This document shows positions 42,691 to 51,868 of a stretch of DNA of 64,000 nucleotides, piece after piece. Under the pieces are notes generated by a model, which saw only the letters and a list, made by a program, of their open reading frames with translations, made no database searches and had not been told where the DNA came from. Each line of letters opens with the position of its first letter. The stretch's first letter is position 1. The position numbers and the translations under genes were made by a program. This DNA is from an uncultured Prevotella sp. (GTDB lineage: Bacteria; Bacteroidota; Bacteroidia; Bacteroidales; Bacteroidaceae), in NCBI GenBank assembly GCA_900543585.1, contig UQRP01000001.1, positions 1 through 64,000 on the forward strand, written 5' to 3'.

Positions 42691-44922
42691 ATGAATTTCT
42701 TATTTAAATGCATGCTTATAAAGAAAAAAATCTTATCTTTGCAGAATAAATTTATAAAAAAGGCATTCTTGAAAGTTTCCAGATACATAATTTCGTTGGT
42801 ATTTATGGCTGCTGTTTTGGCTGGCTGTAGCAGTTCGAGGAACCTCCCTGAGGCAAAATACCTTCTTGAGCGAGTGGAGTTGAAATCAGACATAAAAGGT
42901 GTCGACATATCAACTTTGGAGCCTTATGTCCGCCAGAAAGCCAATTTGAACTGGACTTCTTTCTTAAAAATCGGGAAAACAGCCGTTATCTACGATAGTA
43001 TCCAAGCAGAAAGGTCTAAGGACGATCTTGTCCAAGCTTTGCGGAATCAAGGCTATATGCATGCATCGGTAGATATGGTAACTCATACTAGAAGGAAGAA
43101 ATTGATTCTAGTTTACAATCTTCATCCTGGCGTACCATTTCATATTAATGCTATTAAATATGACATTCAGGATTCTATAATAGCAGGTATCCTTGCGAGG
43201 TATGCAGAGAAGCACAAAACAGATAAAGAGCGCCTTTTGCAGCCTGGTGACAGATTTACCGTGTCAGGACTTGATGCGGAGCGAAGTCGTATCACAAAGA
43301 TACTCTTAGATTCTGGATACTATAAATTTCACAAAGACTTTATCCAGTATGCCGCTGATTCTGCTAAAAATGATAATGGGGTGACCCTCACGATGCAGCT
43401 GCTTAAATATCGAGCAAATAATGATGCTCCAGAGATATTACATCCAAGATATTCCATAAGGAAAATCAACTTTATTGGTAATGATGATGGGATGCCTCAT
43501 CTTCGTCGCAGAGTTATGAATAACGCTACGTCTCTTGAGGAAGGTAAGTATTTTAGCGACACGGATTTAAAAACGACATACGGTAACTTCGGCCGTATGT
43601 CAGCGGTTAGATATACTAACATCAAATTCAAGGAAGTGCCAGACACTTCTCAGCTTGATTGCGATATTCAGCTTGACACCAGTCGTCCTTCAACGATAGC
43701 CTTTCAGCCGGAGGGAACCAATACAGCTGGTGACCTTGGGGCTGCAGCATCTATAACATATCAGAACCGTAATCTTCTACGCGGTTCCGAACTCTTCAGC
43801 CTACAGCTGCGTGGTGCCTTTGAGGCTATAACAGGGCTGGAGGGTTATCGTGACGAGAATTTTGTAGAATGGAGTGTGGAGTCTAAACTGCAATTTCCAA
43901 GATTTATTGCACCATTCCTATCAAGAAACTTCATTAGGAGAAGTACGGCGAGTACAGAGCTTTCAGTATCTTATGATATGCAGAACCGTCCTGAATTTCA
44001 TAGACGAGTATTCTCTGCTGCTTGGCGATATCGATGGTCTAGTCCGGATAAGAAACTGACGTATCGGATTGATGTCCCTGACATTAACTATGTGTATATG
44101 CCTTGGATTAGTGAGACCTTTAAGCATGATTATCTTGATAGTGTGAGCAACAGAAATGCTATCCTACGATATAACTATGAGGATCTCTTCATCCTCAGAC
44201 TTGGCTTTGCCTTGACCTATAACAATGGTATAGATGCCATGAGAGTGAACGTGGAGACAGCAGGCAACGTCCTGGATGCCTTAGCTTCCACCATGAATTT
44301 CCATACGAACAACAGCAATCAGCATACATTGTTCGGCATAGCGTATGCACAATATTTCAAGTTCGATTTTGACTATACGCGTTTGTTAAGGTTTGACTCC
44401 CGCAACACCTTGGCCTTACATGGGGATTTTGGCATAGCATATCCATATGGGAACAGTAGTATTCTGCCTTTCGAGAAAAGATACTTTTCTGGTGGAGCAA
44501 ATAGTGTCAGGGGGTGGAGCGTCAGAGAGCTTGGGCCTGGCTCATATCGTGGTCAGGACGGGCGTATTGACTTTATAAATCAGACGGGCGACTTAAAACT
44601 GGATCTAAATGCAGAATATAGAGCATCACTTTTTTGGAAGTTTGATGGTGCTGTCTTTATTGACGCTGGCAACATCTGGACGCTTCGCAATTATCAGGAA
44701 CAGCCTGGCGGACAGTTTAAGTTCTCGGAGTTCTATAAGCAGATAGCTGTGGCTTATGGATTGGGGCTTCGTTTGAATTTTAGCTACTTCATCTTGCGAT
44801 TCGATTTTGGTATGAAGGCCATCAATCCAGCCTATACCAACAGTCATGAGCATTATGCCATCTTCCATCCTGATTTCAGTCGTGACTTCACGTTCCATTT
44901 TGCTGTGGGCCTGCCATTCTAA
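42691..44922 (+). CDS. BamA/TamA-family outer membrane protein with lipoprotein signal
   Basis: The open frame of 743 codons is given in full, but the real start is probably internal: a -7 element TATCTTTG lies at 42734-42741. The lipoprotein signal (YIISLVFMAAVLAGCSSS) also fits a start at TTG 42769, or at TTG 42739 if that box is not used. POTRA-like repeats follow (about 50-270), and the C-terminal 400 residues form a 16-strand Omp85 barrel. The barrel contains the FSGGANSVRGW motif (the VRGF/VRGW box in loop 6 of Omp85 proteins) and ends in a strand finishing FHFAVGLPF. It probably exports or inserts other outer membrane proteins. A lipid-anchored N-terminus is unusual outside Bacteroidetes. 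Confidence 0.85.
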   Translation: MNFLFKCMLIKKKILSLQNKFIKKAFLKVSRYIISLVFMAAVLAGCSSSRNLPEAKYLLERVELKSDIKGVDISTLEPYVRQKANLNWTSFLKIGKTAVIYDSIQAERSKDDLVQALRNQGYMHASVDMVTHTRRKKLILVYNLHPGVPFHINAIKYDIQDSIIAGILARYAEKHKTDKERLLQPGDRFTVSGLDAERSRITKILLDSGYYKFHKDFIQYAADSAKNDNGVTLTMQLLKYRANNDAPEILHPRYSIRKINFIGNDDGMPHLRRRVMNNATSLEEGKYFSDTDLKTTYGNFGRMSAVRYTNIKFKEVPDTSQLDCDIQLDTSRPSTIAFQPEGTNTAGDLGAAASITYQNRNLLRGSELFSLQLRGAFEAITGLEGYRDENFVEWSVESKLQFPRFIAPFLSRNFIRRSTASTELSVSYDMQNRPEFHRRVFSAAWRYRWSSPDKKLTYRIDVPDINYVYMPWISETFKHDYLDSVSNRNAILRYNYEDLFILRLGFALTYNNGIDAMRVNVETAGNVLDALASTMNFHTNNSNQHTLFGIAYAQYFKFDFDYTRLLRFDSRNTLALHGDFGIAYPYGNSSILPFEKRYFSGGANSVRGWSVRELGPGSYRGQDGRIDFINQTGDLKLDLNAEYRASLFWKFDGAVFIDAGNIWTLRNYQEQPGGQFKFSEFYKQIAVAYGLGLRLNFSYFILRFDFGMKAINPAYTNSHEHYAIFHPDFSRDFTFHFAVGLPF

Positions 44923-44958
44923 AAAATGATAGCTTTTTATCTTTTTCTGCTCTACATC

Positions 44959-44989
44959 TTTTATATATCCCCTTATTTTCGTATCTTTG
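44959..44989 (+). promoter_or_regulatory. Promoter of the LacI-type regulator
   Basis: TTTT (44959-44962, three of four matches to TTTG), a 19-base spacer and TATCTTTG (44982-44989). A TTG start proposed at 44987 would lie inside the -7 box, so the ATG at 45008 is used. Confidence 0.55.
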
Positions 44990-45007
44990 CCACGAATTTC
45001 TACAAAT

Positions 45008-46072
45008 ATGTCTGGAAGAATTAGAATTAAGGATATTGCTGAGAAAGCAGGTGTCTCAGTAGGCACAGTGGACAGGGTCCTTCACAACCGTCCCAATGTG
45101 TCGGCAAAAGCGAGGGAGAGGGTTGAAAAAGCATTGAAGGAACAAAACTATAAGCCCAATGTCTATGCTTCTGCTTTGGCGTTCAATAAGTCTTATCATT
45201 TTAGTATGCTCCTGCCCAAGCATGAGCAGGTGGCTTATTGGGAGGAGATTGAGCAGGGAGCGAGAATGTCAGCGGAGACAAGACGAGTTTTTGGAGTGAG
45301 TTTGTCCATACTCTATTATGATCGTTTTGACGACGCCTCTTTTCTTGAGCAAGCCGAAATCTGTATTAAGGAAAAGCCTGATGGCGTGGTCATCGTTCCT
45401 GTCGAGTTAGATGTAACACGGCAGATTACGGAGAAACTCCATGAATTGAATATTCCTTTCATTCTCCTTGATTCTTATTTGCCTGACCTAAAGCCTTTAT
45501 CATTCTTTGGACAGGATTCTTTCTCCAGTGGTCGTTTTGCCGCCAGAATGCTTATGCTTCTTGCAAGTCAGGAGACGGAGGTGGCGTTGATGAAGATTAC
45601 AAGGAATGGGCGAGTCGTTAGCAAACAGCAGAGCAATCGAGAGGTGGGCTTCAGGCATTATATGCAAGACCATTTCCCTGCTGTTAAGATTGTAGATTTG
45701 GAACTTCCTTTTAATGGTACGCGACAGCAGTATGATGATATGTTAGAGAAGTTTTTTATAGATCATCCTAATATTCACCACTGCATTACGCTTGGTTCTA
45801 AAGCTCACGTCATGGGCGACTATCTCTTACGTGCGAACAGGCGTGAGACACAGATTATGGGATATGATATGGTAAAGAAAAATGCTGAGTGTATGAGGTT
45901 AGGAAGTGTATCTTTCCTTATTGCTCAGCATGCTTATCAGCAAGGTTATGGTTGTATTGATGCGCTCTTTAAGGCGATTGCTTTGAAAACCAAGATTCAG
46001 CCTGTCAATTATATGCCCATTGAACTTCTTACTCAGGAAAATGTTGATTTCTACAGAAGAACCCAACTGTAG
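45008..46072 (+). CDS. LacI-family transcriptional regulator
   Basis: This 354-residue regulator has an N-terminal LacI helix-turn-helix and hinge helix (IRIKDIAEKAGVSVGTVDRV, continuing LHNRPNVSAKARERVEKAL), followed by a periplasmic-binding-like effector domain (about 60-340) resembling sugar-binding proteins. Positions such as ALMKITRNGRVVSKQQSNRE line the presumed ligand cleft. It lies 58 bases upstream of the NhaC antiporter gene but need not control it. The ligand is unknown. Confidence 0.88.
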   Translation: MSGRIRIKDIAEKAGVSVGTVDRVLHNRPNVSAKARERVEKALKEQNYKPNVYASALAFNKSYHFSMLLPKHEQVAYWEEIEQGARMSAETRRVFGVSLSILYYDRFDDASFLEQAEICIKEKPDGVVIVPVELDVTRQITEKLHELNIPFILLDSYLPDLKPLSFFGQDSFSSGRFAARMLMLLASQETEVALMKITRNGRVVSKQQSNREVGFRHYMQDHFPAVKIVDLELPFNGTRQQYDDMLEKFFIDHPNIHHCITLGSKAHVMGDYLLRANRRETQIMGYDMVKKNAECMRLGSVSFLIAQHAYQQGYGCIDALFKAIALKTKIQPVNYMPIELLTQENVDFYRRTQL

Positions 46073-46130
46073 GGAAATTAGCACGTTAAACGCATGGCCG
46101 GTATCGTAGCCAAGGAGATTTTGGATAAAT

Positions 46131-47576
46131 ATGGATAACGAAAAGGAAAATAGCAGCAACCCTAAGTTGGTAAAGAACTCTTGTCAGCAGGACCTGCATG
46201 CAAGCGGTAAGGTGTCCGATAAGGAAGCCATCAAGGAGAGAGTATCTTTAGGTTCCCACAGCAACCACAACTCAGAATCTGTTTCGACGAAGTCTGAGAA
46301 TGGTGTTGGTGGTCTTCTTGCTCTCTCTCCTTTAATCGTCTTCATAGGTCTTTACCTGTTATTGAGTATCATTGCAAGGGATTTCAGTCGGGTGCCCATG
46401 TCTGTAATATTTCTCTTCGCAAGCGTCTATGCCATCTTTATATCTAAGAATTTTTCTCTTCGTCAGCGCATAGATATCTACAGTAGAGGGGCGTCAACGC
46501 CCAACCTTCTCCTCATGTTGTGGATTTATGTCCTTGCCGGAGCCTTCGCTCAATCAGCAAAGGATATGGGAGCCATTGATGCCACAGTAAACTTTACCCT
46601 ACATGCAGTCCCATCGGGACTGCTTCTTCCGGGACTCTTTGTGGCAGCATGTTTCATATCCATCTCCATCGGAACAAGTGTCGGTACCGTTGTCGCTCTT
46701 GTGCCCATAGCTGCAGGCGTGGCACAATCCACAGGGAGCAATGTCGCTTTGATGACAGCTGTCATTGTGGGCGGTGCTTATTTCGGTGATAATCTTTCCT
46801 TTATATCTGATACCACTGTCGTTGCCACGCAAAGTTTAGGCGTGAAGATGAGTGATAAATTTAAAGTCAATTCCATAATTGTATCTCCAGCTGTTGTCGT
46901 CGTTTTGGCTATCTACACTTTTCTTGGCTGGGGCATGGCGGAACCGCCACATGTCGGGCACGTAGAGATTATTAAGGTGTTGCCTTATCTTGCGGTTTTG
47001 GTAACTGCTGTTTGTGGTTTAAATGTCATGGCCGTTCTTGTCACGGGAATTGTCCTCTGCGGAATTATAGGAATGGCTTTTGGCGACTATAATTTTTATG
47101 GCTGGCTCGATGCTATGGGTAAGGGCATTGTGAGCATGGGAGAGCTTATTATTATCGCAATGATGGCCGGTGGCATGCTTGAGATAATTCGTACCAATGG
47201 GGGAATTGATTTCATTATCCATAAGTTGACGGCTAAGGTCAACGGCAAACGAGGTGCTGAGGCATCTATAGCCGCTCTCGTCAGTCTTGTCAACCTTTGT
47301 ACAGCCAATAACACGGTGGCTATTCTCACTGTCGGCAACATTGCCAAGAGAATCAGTGAGAGATATGGTGTCGACCCTCGAAAGGCTGCAAGTATCCTTG
47401 ACACTTTCTCATGTATGGTGCAGGGCATCATTCCTTATGGAGTGCAGATGTTGTTGGCAGCAGGACTCGCTAAGTTGCAGCCAGTAGAGATAATTCCATA
47501 TCTCTATTACCCTTTCGCTATCGGTGTGACTGCAATATTGTCCATCCTTCTGCGTTATCCAAAGAAATACTCATGA
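46131..47576 (+). CDS. NhaC-family Na+/H+ antiporter with hydrophilic N-terminal extension
   Basis: This 481-residue membrane protein has about 11-12 transmembrane segments starting at GGLLALSPLIVFIGLYLLLS (about residue 60). The ISIGTSVGTVVALVPIAAGV and GGAYFGDNLSFISDTTVVAT segments are characteristic of the NhaC ion-exchanger family. The first 58 residues are hydrophilic (Ser/Asn/Lys/His-rich) and not expected in the family; no internal ATG replaces this start convincingly. A 14-codon ORF (46094-46138) overlaps the start by 8 bases. The exchanged ions are inferred from the family only. Confidence 0.85.
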   Translation: MDNEKENSSNPKLVKNSCQQDLHASGKVSDKEAIKERVSLGSHSNHNSESVSTKSENGVGGLLALSPLIVFIGLYLLLSIIARDFSRVPMSVIFLFASVYAIFISKNFSLRQRIDIYSRGASTPNLLLMLWIYVLAGAFAQSAKDMGAIDATVNFTLHAVPSGLLLPGLFVAACFISISIGTSVGTVVALVPIAAGVAQSTGSNVALMTAVIVGGAYFGDNLSFISDTTVVATQSLGVKMSDKFKVNSIIVSPAVVVVLAIYTFLGWGMAEPPHVGHVEIIKVLPYLAVLVTAVCGLNVMAVLVTGIVLCGIIGMAFGDYNFYGWLDAMGKGIVSMGELIIIAMMAGGMLEIIRTNGGIDFIIHKLTAKVNGKRGAEASIAALVSLVNLCTANNTVAILTVGNIAKRISERYGVDPRKAASILDTFSCMVQGIIPYGVQMLLAAGLAKLQPVEIIPYLYYPFAIGVTAILSILLRYPKKYS

Positions 47577-47579
47577 CTT

Positions 47580-48368
47580 ATGGATATCATAGCTCGTAAT
47601 TTTTTTCGCGTCCTTCGTTGTGGTGCGCTGGACGATAATGAGGTGATGGAGCCTATGTCATATTTTAAATGGCGTAGGCTTTCGCAGATGGCCATAGCAC
47701 AGCATGTGGAGGAAATTACTGAAAAGGGACTAAAGTCCCAGCCGCATGATGTTTGGTTGAATATCCCGGAAGGTATAGTCTGTCATAAAGAAAATGATTC
47801 ACAAATAAAGTCCTTCACTCTTAGTGATAGATTATTGGACAGACGTTTCAGGAAAATCAAGCAAAAGGAGCTTCATGCCATTGATACTAATGTTGGAGCT
47901 TTAGATGTCCTGGAGATAATCGTCTCCACGGTATCTTCCATGTTGAACCATGGTATCATGATTCGTGGTATCTTGGAATTGGGCATGTACTTGCGCACAA
48001 AGGGGGATAAGGTTGATTTTCTCAAGTTGGACAAGTGGTTGGGCAAACTGCAACTCCGACGGATGGCACAGCTACAGGGTAGCATGCTTATAGCTGTGTT
48101 CAATTTTGATAAGGAAGAATTGCCTTTTGTCAATAGGGTAGAGCCCTCTGCCTACAACCTTGTTATCCGCTCTGTTCTGCACACGGCTAATGATACTGCT
48201 GAAGAGTGGCATTTCCGACAGAACAGGTCAGGATTCGTTACTAACAACTCCTCCCTTCTACGTCGAAACCTTCGGCGTAGTCTGCGGTATCTTGTCTATG
48301 CACCTATAGAGACGGTTAGCAACTTCTTCAGTAACTTTGCAAAGTCTCTACAGGAGATAGAGGAATGA
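47580..48368 (+). CDS. Conserved-looking protein of unknown function
   Basis: This 262-residue cytoplasmic protein begins 3 bases after the antiporter stop. It has no signal peptide or membrane helix. The opening (MDIIARNFFRVLRCGALDDN) and the MSYFKWRRLSQMAIAQHVEE segment have the look of a family present across Bacteroidales, but I cannot name it. The C-terminal 40 residues are Arg-rich and then aromatic. The spacing suggests cotranscription with the antiporter. Confidence 0.65.
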   Translation: MDIIARNFFRVLRCGALDDNEVMEPMSYFKWRRLSQMAIAQHVEEITEKGLKSQPHDVWLNIPEGIVCHKENDSQIKSFTLSDRLLDRRFRKIKQKELHAIDTNVGALDVLEIIVSTVSSMLNHGIMIRGILELGMYLRTKGDKVDFLKLDKWLGKLQLRRMAQLQGSMLIAVFNFDKEELPFVNRVEPSAYNLVIRSVLHTANDTAEEWHFRQNRSGFVTNNSSLLRRNLRRSLRYLVYAPIETVSNFFSNFAKSLQEIEE

Positions 48369-48423
48369 GGATACCGGATGTGGAATAGTTGATAGCTGCT
48401 GATAATATTTGAAAATATAGTAA

Positions 48424-48455
48424 ACAAAAAAGCGAAATCCGTAAGGATTTCGCTT
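48424..48455 (-). terminator. Rho-independent terminator of tRNA-Cys
   Basis: AAGCGAAATCC (48430-48440) pairs with GGATTTCGCTT (48445-48455) around GTAA. On the minus strand it is followed by TTTTTTG. It lies 6 bases after the tRNA 3' end. Confidence 0.85.
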
Positions 48456-48460
48456 CTAAG

Positions 48461-48531
48461 AGGTGCGTGGCGGAGTCGAACCGCCTTAAGTGGTTTTGCA
48501 GACCAGTACCTGACCGTTCGGACAACGCACC
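48461..48531 (-). tRNA. tRNA-Cys (anticodon GCA)
   Basis: Read on the minus strand, acceptor GGTGCGT pairs with ACGCACC, with discriminator U as required for cysteine. The anticodon loop CTGCAAA (GCA complement at 48497-48499) and the T-arm GGCGGTTCGACTCCGCC are intact. The gene is 71 bases and CCA is not encoded. It is flanked by its own promoter and terminator. Confidence 0.95.
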
Positions 48532-48551
48532 ATTTTTTTTGTTTGCGAGTG

Positions 48552-48583
48552 CAAAGGTAGGAACAAATCTGCTAACCACCAAA
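48552..48583 (-). promoter_or_regulatory. Promoter of tRNA-Cys
   Basis: On the minus strand, TTTG (complement of 48580-48583), a 20-base spacer and TACCTTTG (complement of 48552-48559) match the consensus exactly. Confidence 0.8.
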
Positions 48584-48630
48584 TTTTTCTCTGACTTTTT
48601 TCTTATTTCTTACATTCCAACCACTATTTC

Positions 48631-50061
48631 TTACGCTCCATGGAACATGTAAGCTTTCATCGTGTCTGCTGTAAGCCGTGTGAAGAGTTCTAAGGTCAGT
48701 TGATCTGCGACTTCGAGGGCCTTGTTCAAAATTTCATCACTGAAATCTTGAAGCATATCCTGTGCCTCCATCGGTTTCTCCTTGTAGATAGCGAGATATC
48801 GGGCCTCAAACTCCTTTTGACGCTCATCATTCTCAGCTTCAAGCTTCGTATAGGTCTCTTTGACAAGAGGGGCATACGCATTATAGTTTGTCATGGCAAG
48901 CGTCATCACCTTGCGGAACTTCCAGTAGGCGGAGTCATCAGAGCAGTGATTGTCACCAATGCTGTATGCCTTAGGGAAGCTCTTTATTCCTTGGTAGATC
49001 GGGAGAAAGACACCGAGATCAGCCATTCCATTAGCTACGTAGGTAATATGACCGATAGCTTCCGGCAGCCATGGACGCACTTGTAGCAGATGCGTTTGGG
49101 TTGTACGGAAGATAGAGACAGGGCGCCAGGGCTCCTTACCGTTATTATGGAGATATGGGTCGTGGTCAGTGCCGTCATAGTGGAAGCGGAAGGCTTTGCG
49201 CAATTCTGCAATTCCTATGTGGCCACTGTCCGGAACAGCATAGACAGGGAAGTTGTTGATGTCTACATTCTGCTTCATCGATGGTGTGAAGAGACCTTGC
49301 AAGCCCCATACGCGTGTATAGTTATAGGTATGGTCGGCGATGTCATCTTTCGAGTAAGCCTTGTGGAAGTCAAACTTCTCGCTTGGATCCCAAAGTCCGT
49401 TTTCCTCTGCATAGGAGAGCAGTCTACTGTCAGCGAGGAAGTTCTCCTTATCGTTAGGGTCATAGTCACGGAACCGGCTCTGATTGCCTGTAACAAAATA
49501 TTTGTCGTTAGGGATACGGCAGGCGAGCCAATGGTGTCCGCAGGCATTCTCGAGATACCATGTCTCTTTATTGTCGATAAAGCCAATACCGAAGCCCTCG
49601 GCAGATCCATATTTCTCGATCATCGCTCCGAGCCTCTCAACGCCTTCGCGGGCTGTGCTGACATATGGCAGAACCGTATTGTAGGTACAGTTCTCTGCCA
49701 GTCCATCCGCAACGTATGGGTCGTTTTTCAAAGCTTCAGGGCTTGAGAATATTGTCTCTGTCGAACTCTCGCCTACTCCGGCAGTGTTGAAGCCAGCGCT
49801 TCCCCACTCATGGTGGTATTGATAGTCGGGTAGGGCAGTGTACCCGAAGCGCTTCTTGGGCAGTGGACAGCGGAAGGCGCTGTCGTCAGCTACAAACTCC
49901 TCCGGACCGTTCTCGGTCTCGGGAAATACCAACCAGTTCTTACAACGCATAGCATCGAAGTCTTCGCTGCGTGCATAGATGCGTGAACCGTCACCTGTGA
50001 GGTCTCCACCTACGATAATGGTGGTGCACTCAGACAAGTTCATCTTCTTTTGTTTTTCCAT
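48631..50061 (-). CDS. C69-family dipeptidase
   Basis: This 476-residue protein is counted from the ATG at 50061 (the upstream TTG is not needed). It belongs to the peptidase C69/PepD group of N-terminal-nucleophile hydrolases. The near-terminal Cys in NLSECTTIIVGGDLTGDGSR is the expected nucleophile, followed by the family segment YARSEDFDA. Members cleave dipeptides after removal of residues before the Cys. Here about 11 residues precede it and no clear secretion signal is present, so a cytoplasmic location is likely. It is the last gene of a minus-strand run. Confidence 0.88.
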   Translation of the reverse strand: MEKQKKMNLSECTTIIVGGDLTGDGSRIYARSEDFDAMRCKNWLVFPETENGPEEFVADDSAFRCPLPKKRFGYTALPDYQYHHEWGSAGFNTAGVGESSTETIFSSPEALKNDPYVADGLAENCTYNTVLPYVSTAREGVERLGAMIEKYGSAEGFGIGFIDNKETWYLENACGHHWLACRIPNDKYFVTGNQSRFRDYDPNDKENFLADSRLLSYAEENGLWDPSEKFDFHKAYSKDDIADHTYNYTRVWGLQGLFTPSMKQNVDINNFPVYAVPDSGHIGIAELRKAFRFHYDGTDHDPYLHNNGKEPWRPVSIFRTTQTHLLQVRPWLPEAIGHITYVANGMADLGVFLPIYQGIKSFPKAYSIGDNHCSDDSAYWKFRKVMTLAMTNYNAYAPLVKETYTKLEAENDERQKEFEARYLAIYKEKPMEAQDMLQDFSDEILNKALEVADQLTLELFTRLTADTMKAYMFHGA

Positions 50062-50122
50062 GGTATATATTTTTCTCGGCAATGCCGAAATGTAACTTTC
50101 CTTGACTCTGCTCCCCTAAGGC

Positions 50123-51823
50123 TTAATGCTTTCCAAGTGAGCGGATCCAACGTATTGGATGTTTGAGGATATTGGAGATGCCTGACTTTTGGGCAGAATC
50201 GGCTGGCTGCGCCTTCACCGACTTGCTCTGTTGAGTATTGGTCTGCGACTGTTGTCCGCGCTGCTTGTCGGCAAACTTATGGCGGCTACGTTGGCGACGG
50301 GCTTTCTCCTGGGGCACAGCATTCTCGTTACGACTGTTGTTTTTACGTGTGTTTCGCTCCTTGTTGCTTTGCTCTTCATGCTTATGAGCGTTTTGAGCAT
50401 CACGTGCCTCATTGCCCTGCCTGTTCTGCCGTTTAGCTTCATTTGGCTGGTTGTCATTGCGCCGCTGGCGTGGCTTGGCATTGACTCGCTGACCATTGCT
50501 GTGATTCTCACTGGCAGCAGCCTGCTGTTCAGCCCGCTTGGTCGTTTTGTCTTGAGCGCTGCTCTCAGGACGGCGCGAGCGATTACGCTGCTTGTTATCG
50601 CGGTGAGAAGTATTGTCACGGTCTTTACGGCGGCGGCTTTTTGCCGAGGTCTTGCCAGGACGACGCGACGTGACATATTCCGGACCTTCTCCGCATCCTT
50701 CAGGAAGCGGATTCTTCGTGATGTCTTTTTCTAAGAACTTCTCTATCTCGTGAAAAGCATACATGTCGTCCTCGTTGACCAATGTAATAGCAACTCCATC
50801 TCTGTCGGCTCGTGCAGTGCGGCCTATGCGGTGAACATAGTCTTCAGCATCGTGAGGTACGTCGTAGTTGATGACCATGGCGATGTCGTCGATGTCTATG
50901 CCGCGCGATAAGATGTCTGTAGCCACGAGAACATCAATCTGTCCACTCTTGAACTTGAACATTATCTCGTCACGTTGAGCCTGATCCAGATCAGAGTGCA
51001 TCTCACCGCTGTTTATCTTCATGTGCTGCAAGGCCTGGTTGATTTGTTTCACCTTCATCTTACTGCCTGAGAAGATGATAACCCGCTTCAGGTCTCCAGC
51101 TTTAAAAATATCTTGGATAATAGAAAGCTTCTGCGTCTCATAGCACAGATAAGCACTCTGCTGTATTTTCTCGGCTGGCTTGCTGACAGCAAGTTTGATC
51201 TCTACAGGGTTTTTAAGCAGTGTCTGGGCAAGCTTCTCAATGTCTTTAGGCATCGTAGCCGAGAACATTATCGTCTGACAAGTCTTGGGCAGTTTTGAGG
51301 CTATCTTCATAATATCGTCAGAAAAGCCCATGTCAAGCATACGGTCAGCCTCATCAAGAACAAAGAAGCTCACCTTCGACAAGTCGATGTTCCCCATAGA
51401 GATATGTGAGATAAGTCTTCCGGGTGTAGCGATGATGACGTCGGCACCCAGTCGCATACTCTTCATTTCTTGGTCGTATCGATTGCCATCATTGCCACCA
51501 TATACTGCAACACTGGAAACATCCGGCAGATAGTAGGCAAAGCCCTGCATGGCCTGGTCTATCTGCTGTGCCAGCTCGCGCGTTGGTGACATCACGATGC
51601 AATTGACGGCATCCTTGGGGTAGCCGCCATCGTCAAGTTTGGAGAGTATGGGAAGCAGATAAGCTGCTGTCTTTCCTGTACCGGTTTGGGCGACACCTAA
51701 CACATCACGGCCGTCCAGTATTTGTGGTATGCACTGTTCCTGAATAGGGGTACAATCCTCGAAATGCATGTCATAGAGTGCATCAAGGATGTTGTCATTA
51801 AGATCTGTTTCTTCAAATTTCAT
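50123..51823 (-). CDS. DEAD-box RNA helicase with long basic, Asn/Gln/Arg-rich tail
   Basis: This is a 566-residue ATP-dependent RNA helicase. The Q motif (FEDCTPIQEQCIP), Walker A (AQTGTGKTAAYLLP), PTRELAQQ, DEAD box (VLDEADRMLDMGF), SAT (MFSATMP) and HRIGRTARA are all intact within residues 1-375. The last 185 residues are low-complexity, rich in Arg, Lys, Asn, Gln and Ser, and presumably bind RNA. Such proteins help ribosome assembly and cold adaptation. It lies 45 bases after the LptG-like gene. Confidence 0.93.
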   Translation of the reverse strand: MKFEETDLNDNILDALYDMHFEDCTPIQEQCIPQILDGRDVLGVAQTGTGKTAAYLLPILSKLDDGGYPKDAVNCIVMSPTRELAQQIDQAMQGFAYYLPDVSSVAVYGGNDGNRYDQEMKSMRLGADVIIATPGRLISHISMGNIDLSKVSFFVLDEADRMLDMGFSDDIMKIASKLPKTCQTIMFSATMPKDIEKLAQTLLKNPVEIKLAVSKPAEKIQQSAYLCYETQKLSIIQDIFKAGDLKRVIIFSGSKMKVKQINQALQHMKINSGEMHSDLDQAQRDEIMFKFKSGQIDVLVATDILSRGIDIDDIAMVINYDVPHDAEDYVHRIGRTARADRDGVAITLVNEDDMYAFHEIEKFLEKDITKNPLPEGCGEGPEYVTSRRPGKTSAKSRRRKDRDNTSHRDNKQRNRSRRPESSAQDKTTKRAEQQAAASENHSNGQRVNAKPRQRRNDNQPNEAKRQNRQGNEARDAQNAHKHEEQSNKERNTRKNNSRNENAVPQEKARRQRSRHKFADKQRGQQSQTNTQQSKSVKAQPADSAQKSGISNILKHPIRWIRSLGKH

Positions 51824-51868
51824 TTTTCTTTCTTTAAAATAGGGATGGATACTGTCTGTTCTGCTTCA

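Noticed and set aside
50189..50734. Hydrophobic 181-codon plus-strand ORF opposite the helicase tail
   Set aside because: It is the complement of the Arg/Gln/Asn-rich tail, which automatically yields Leu/Val/Ala-rich translation.
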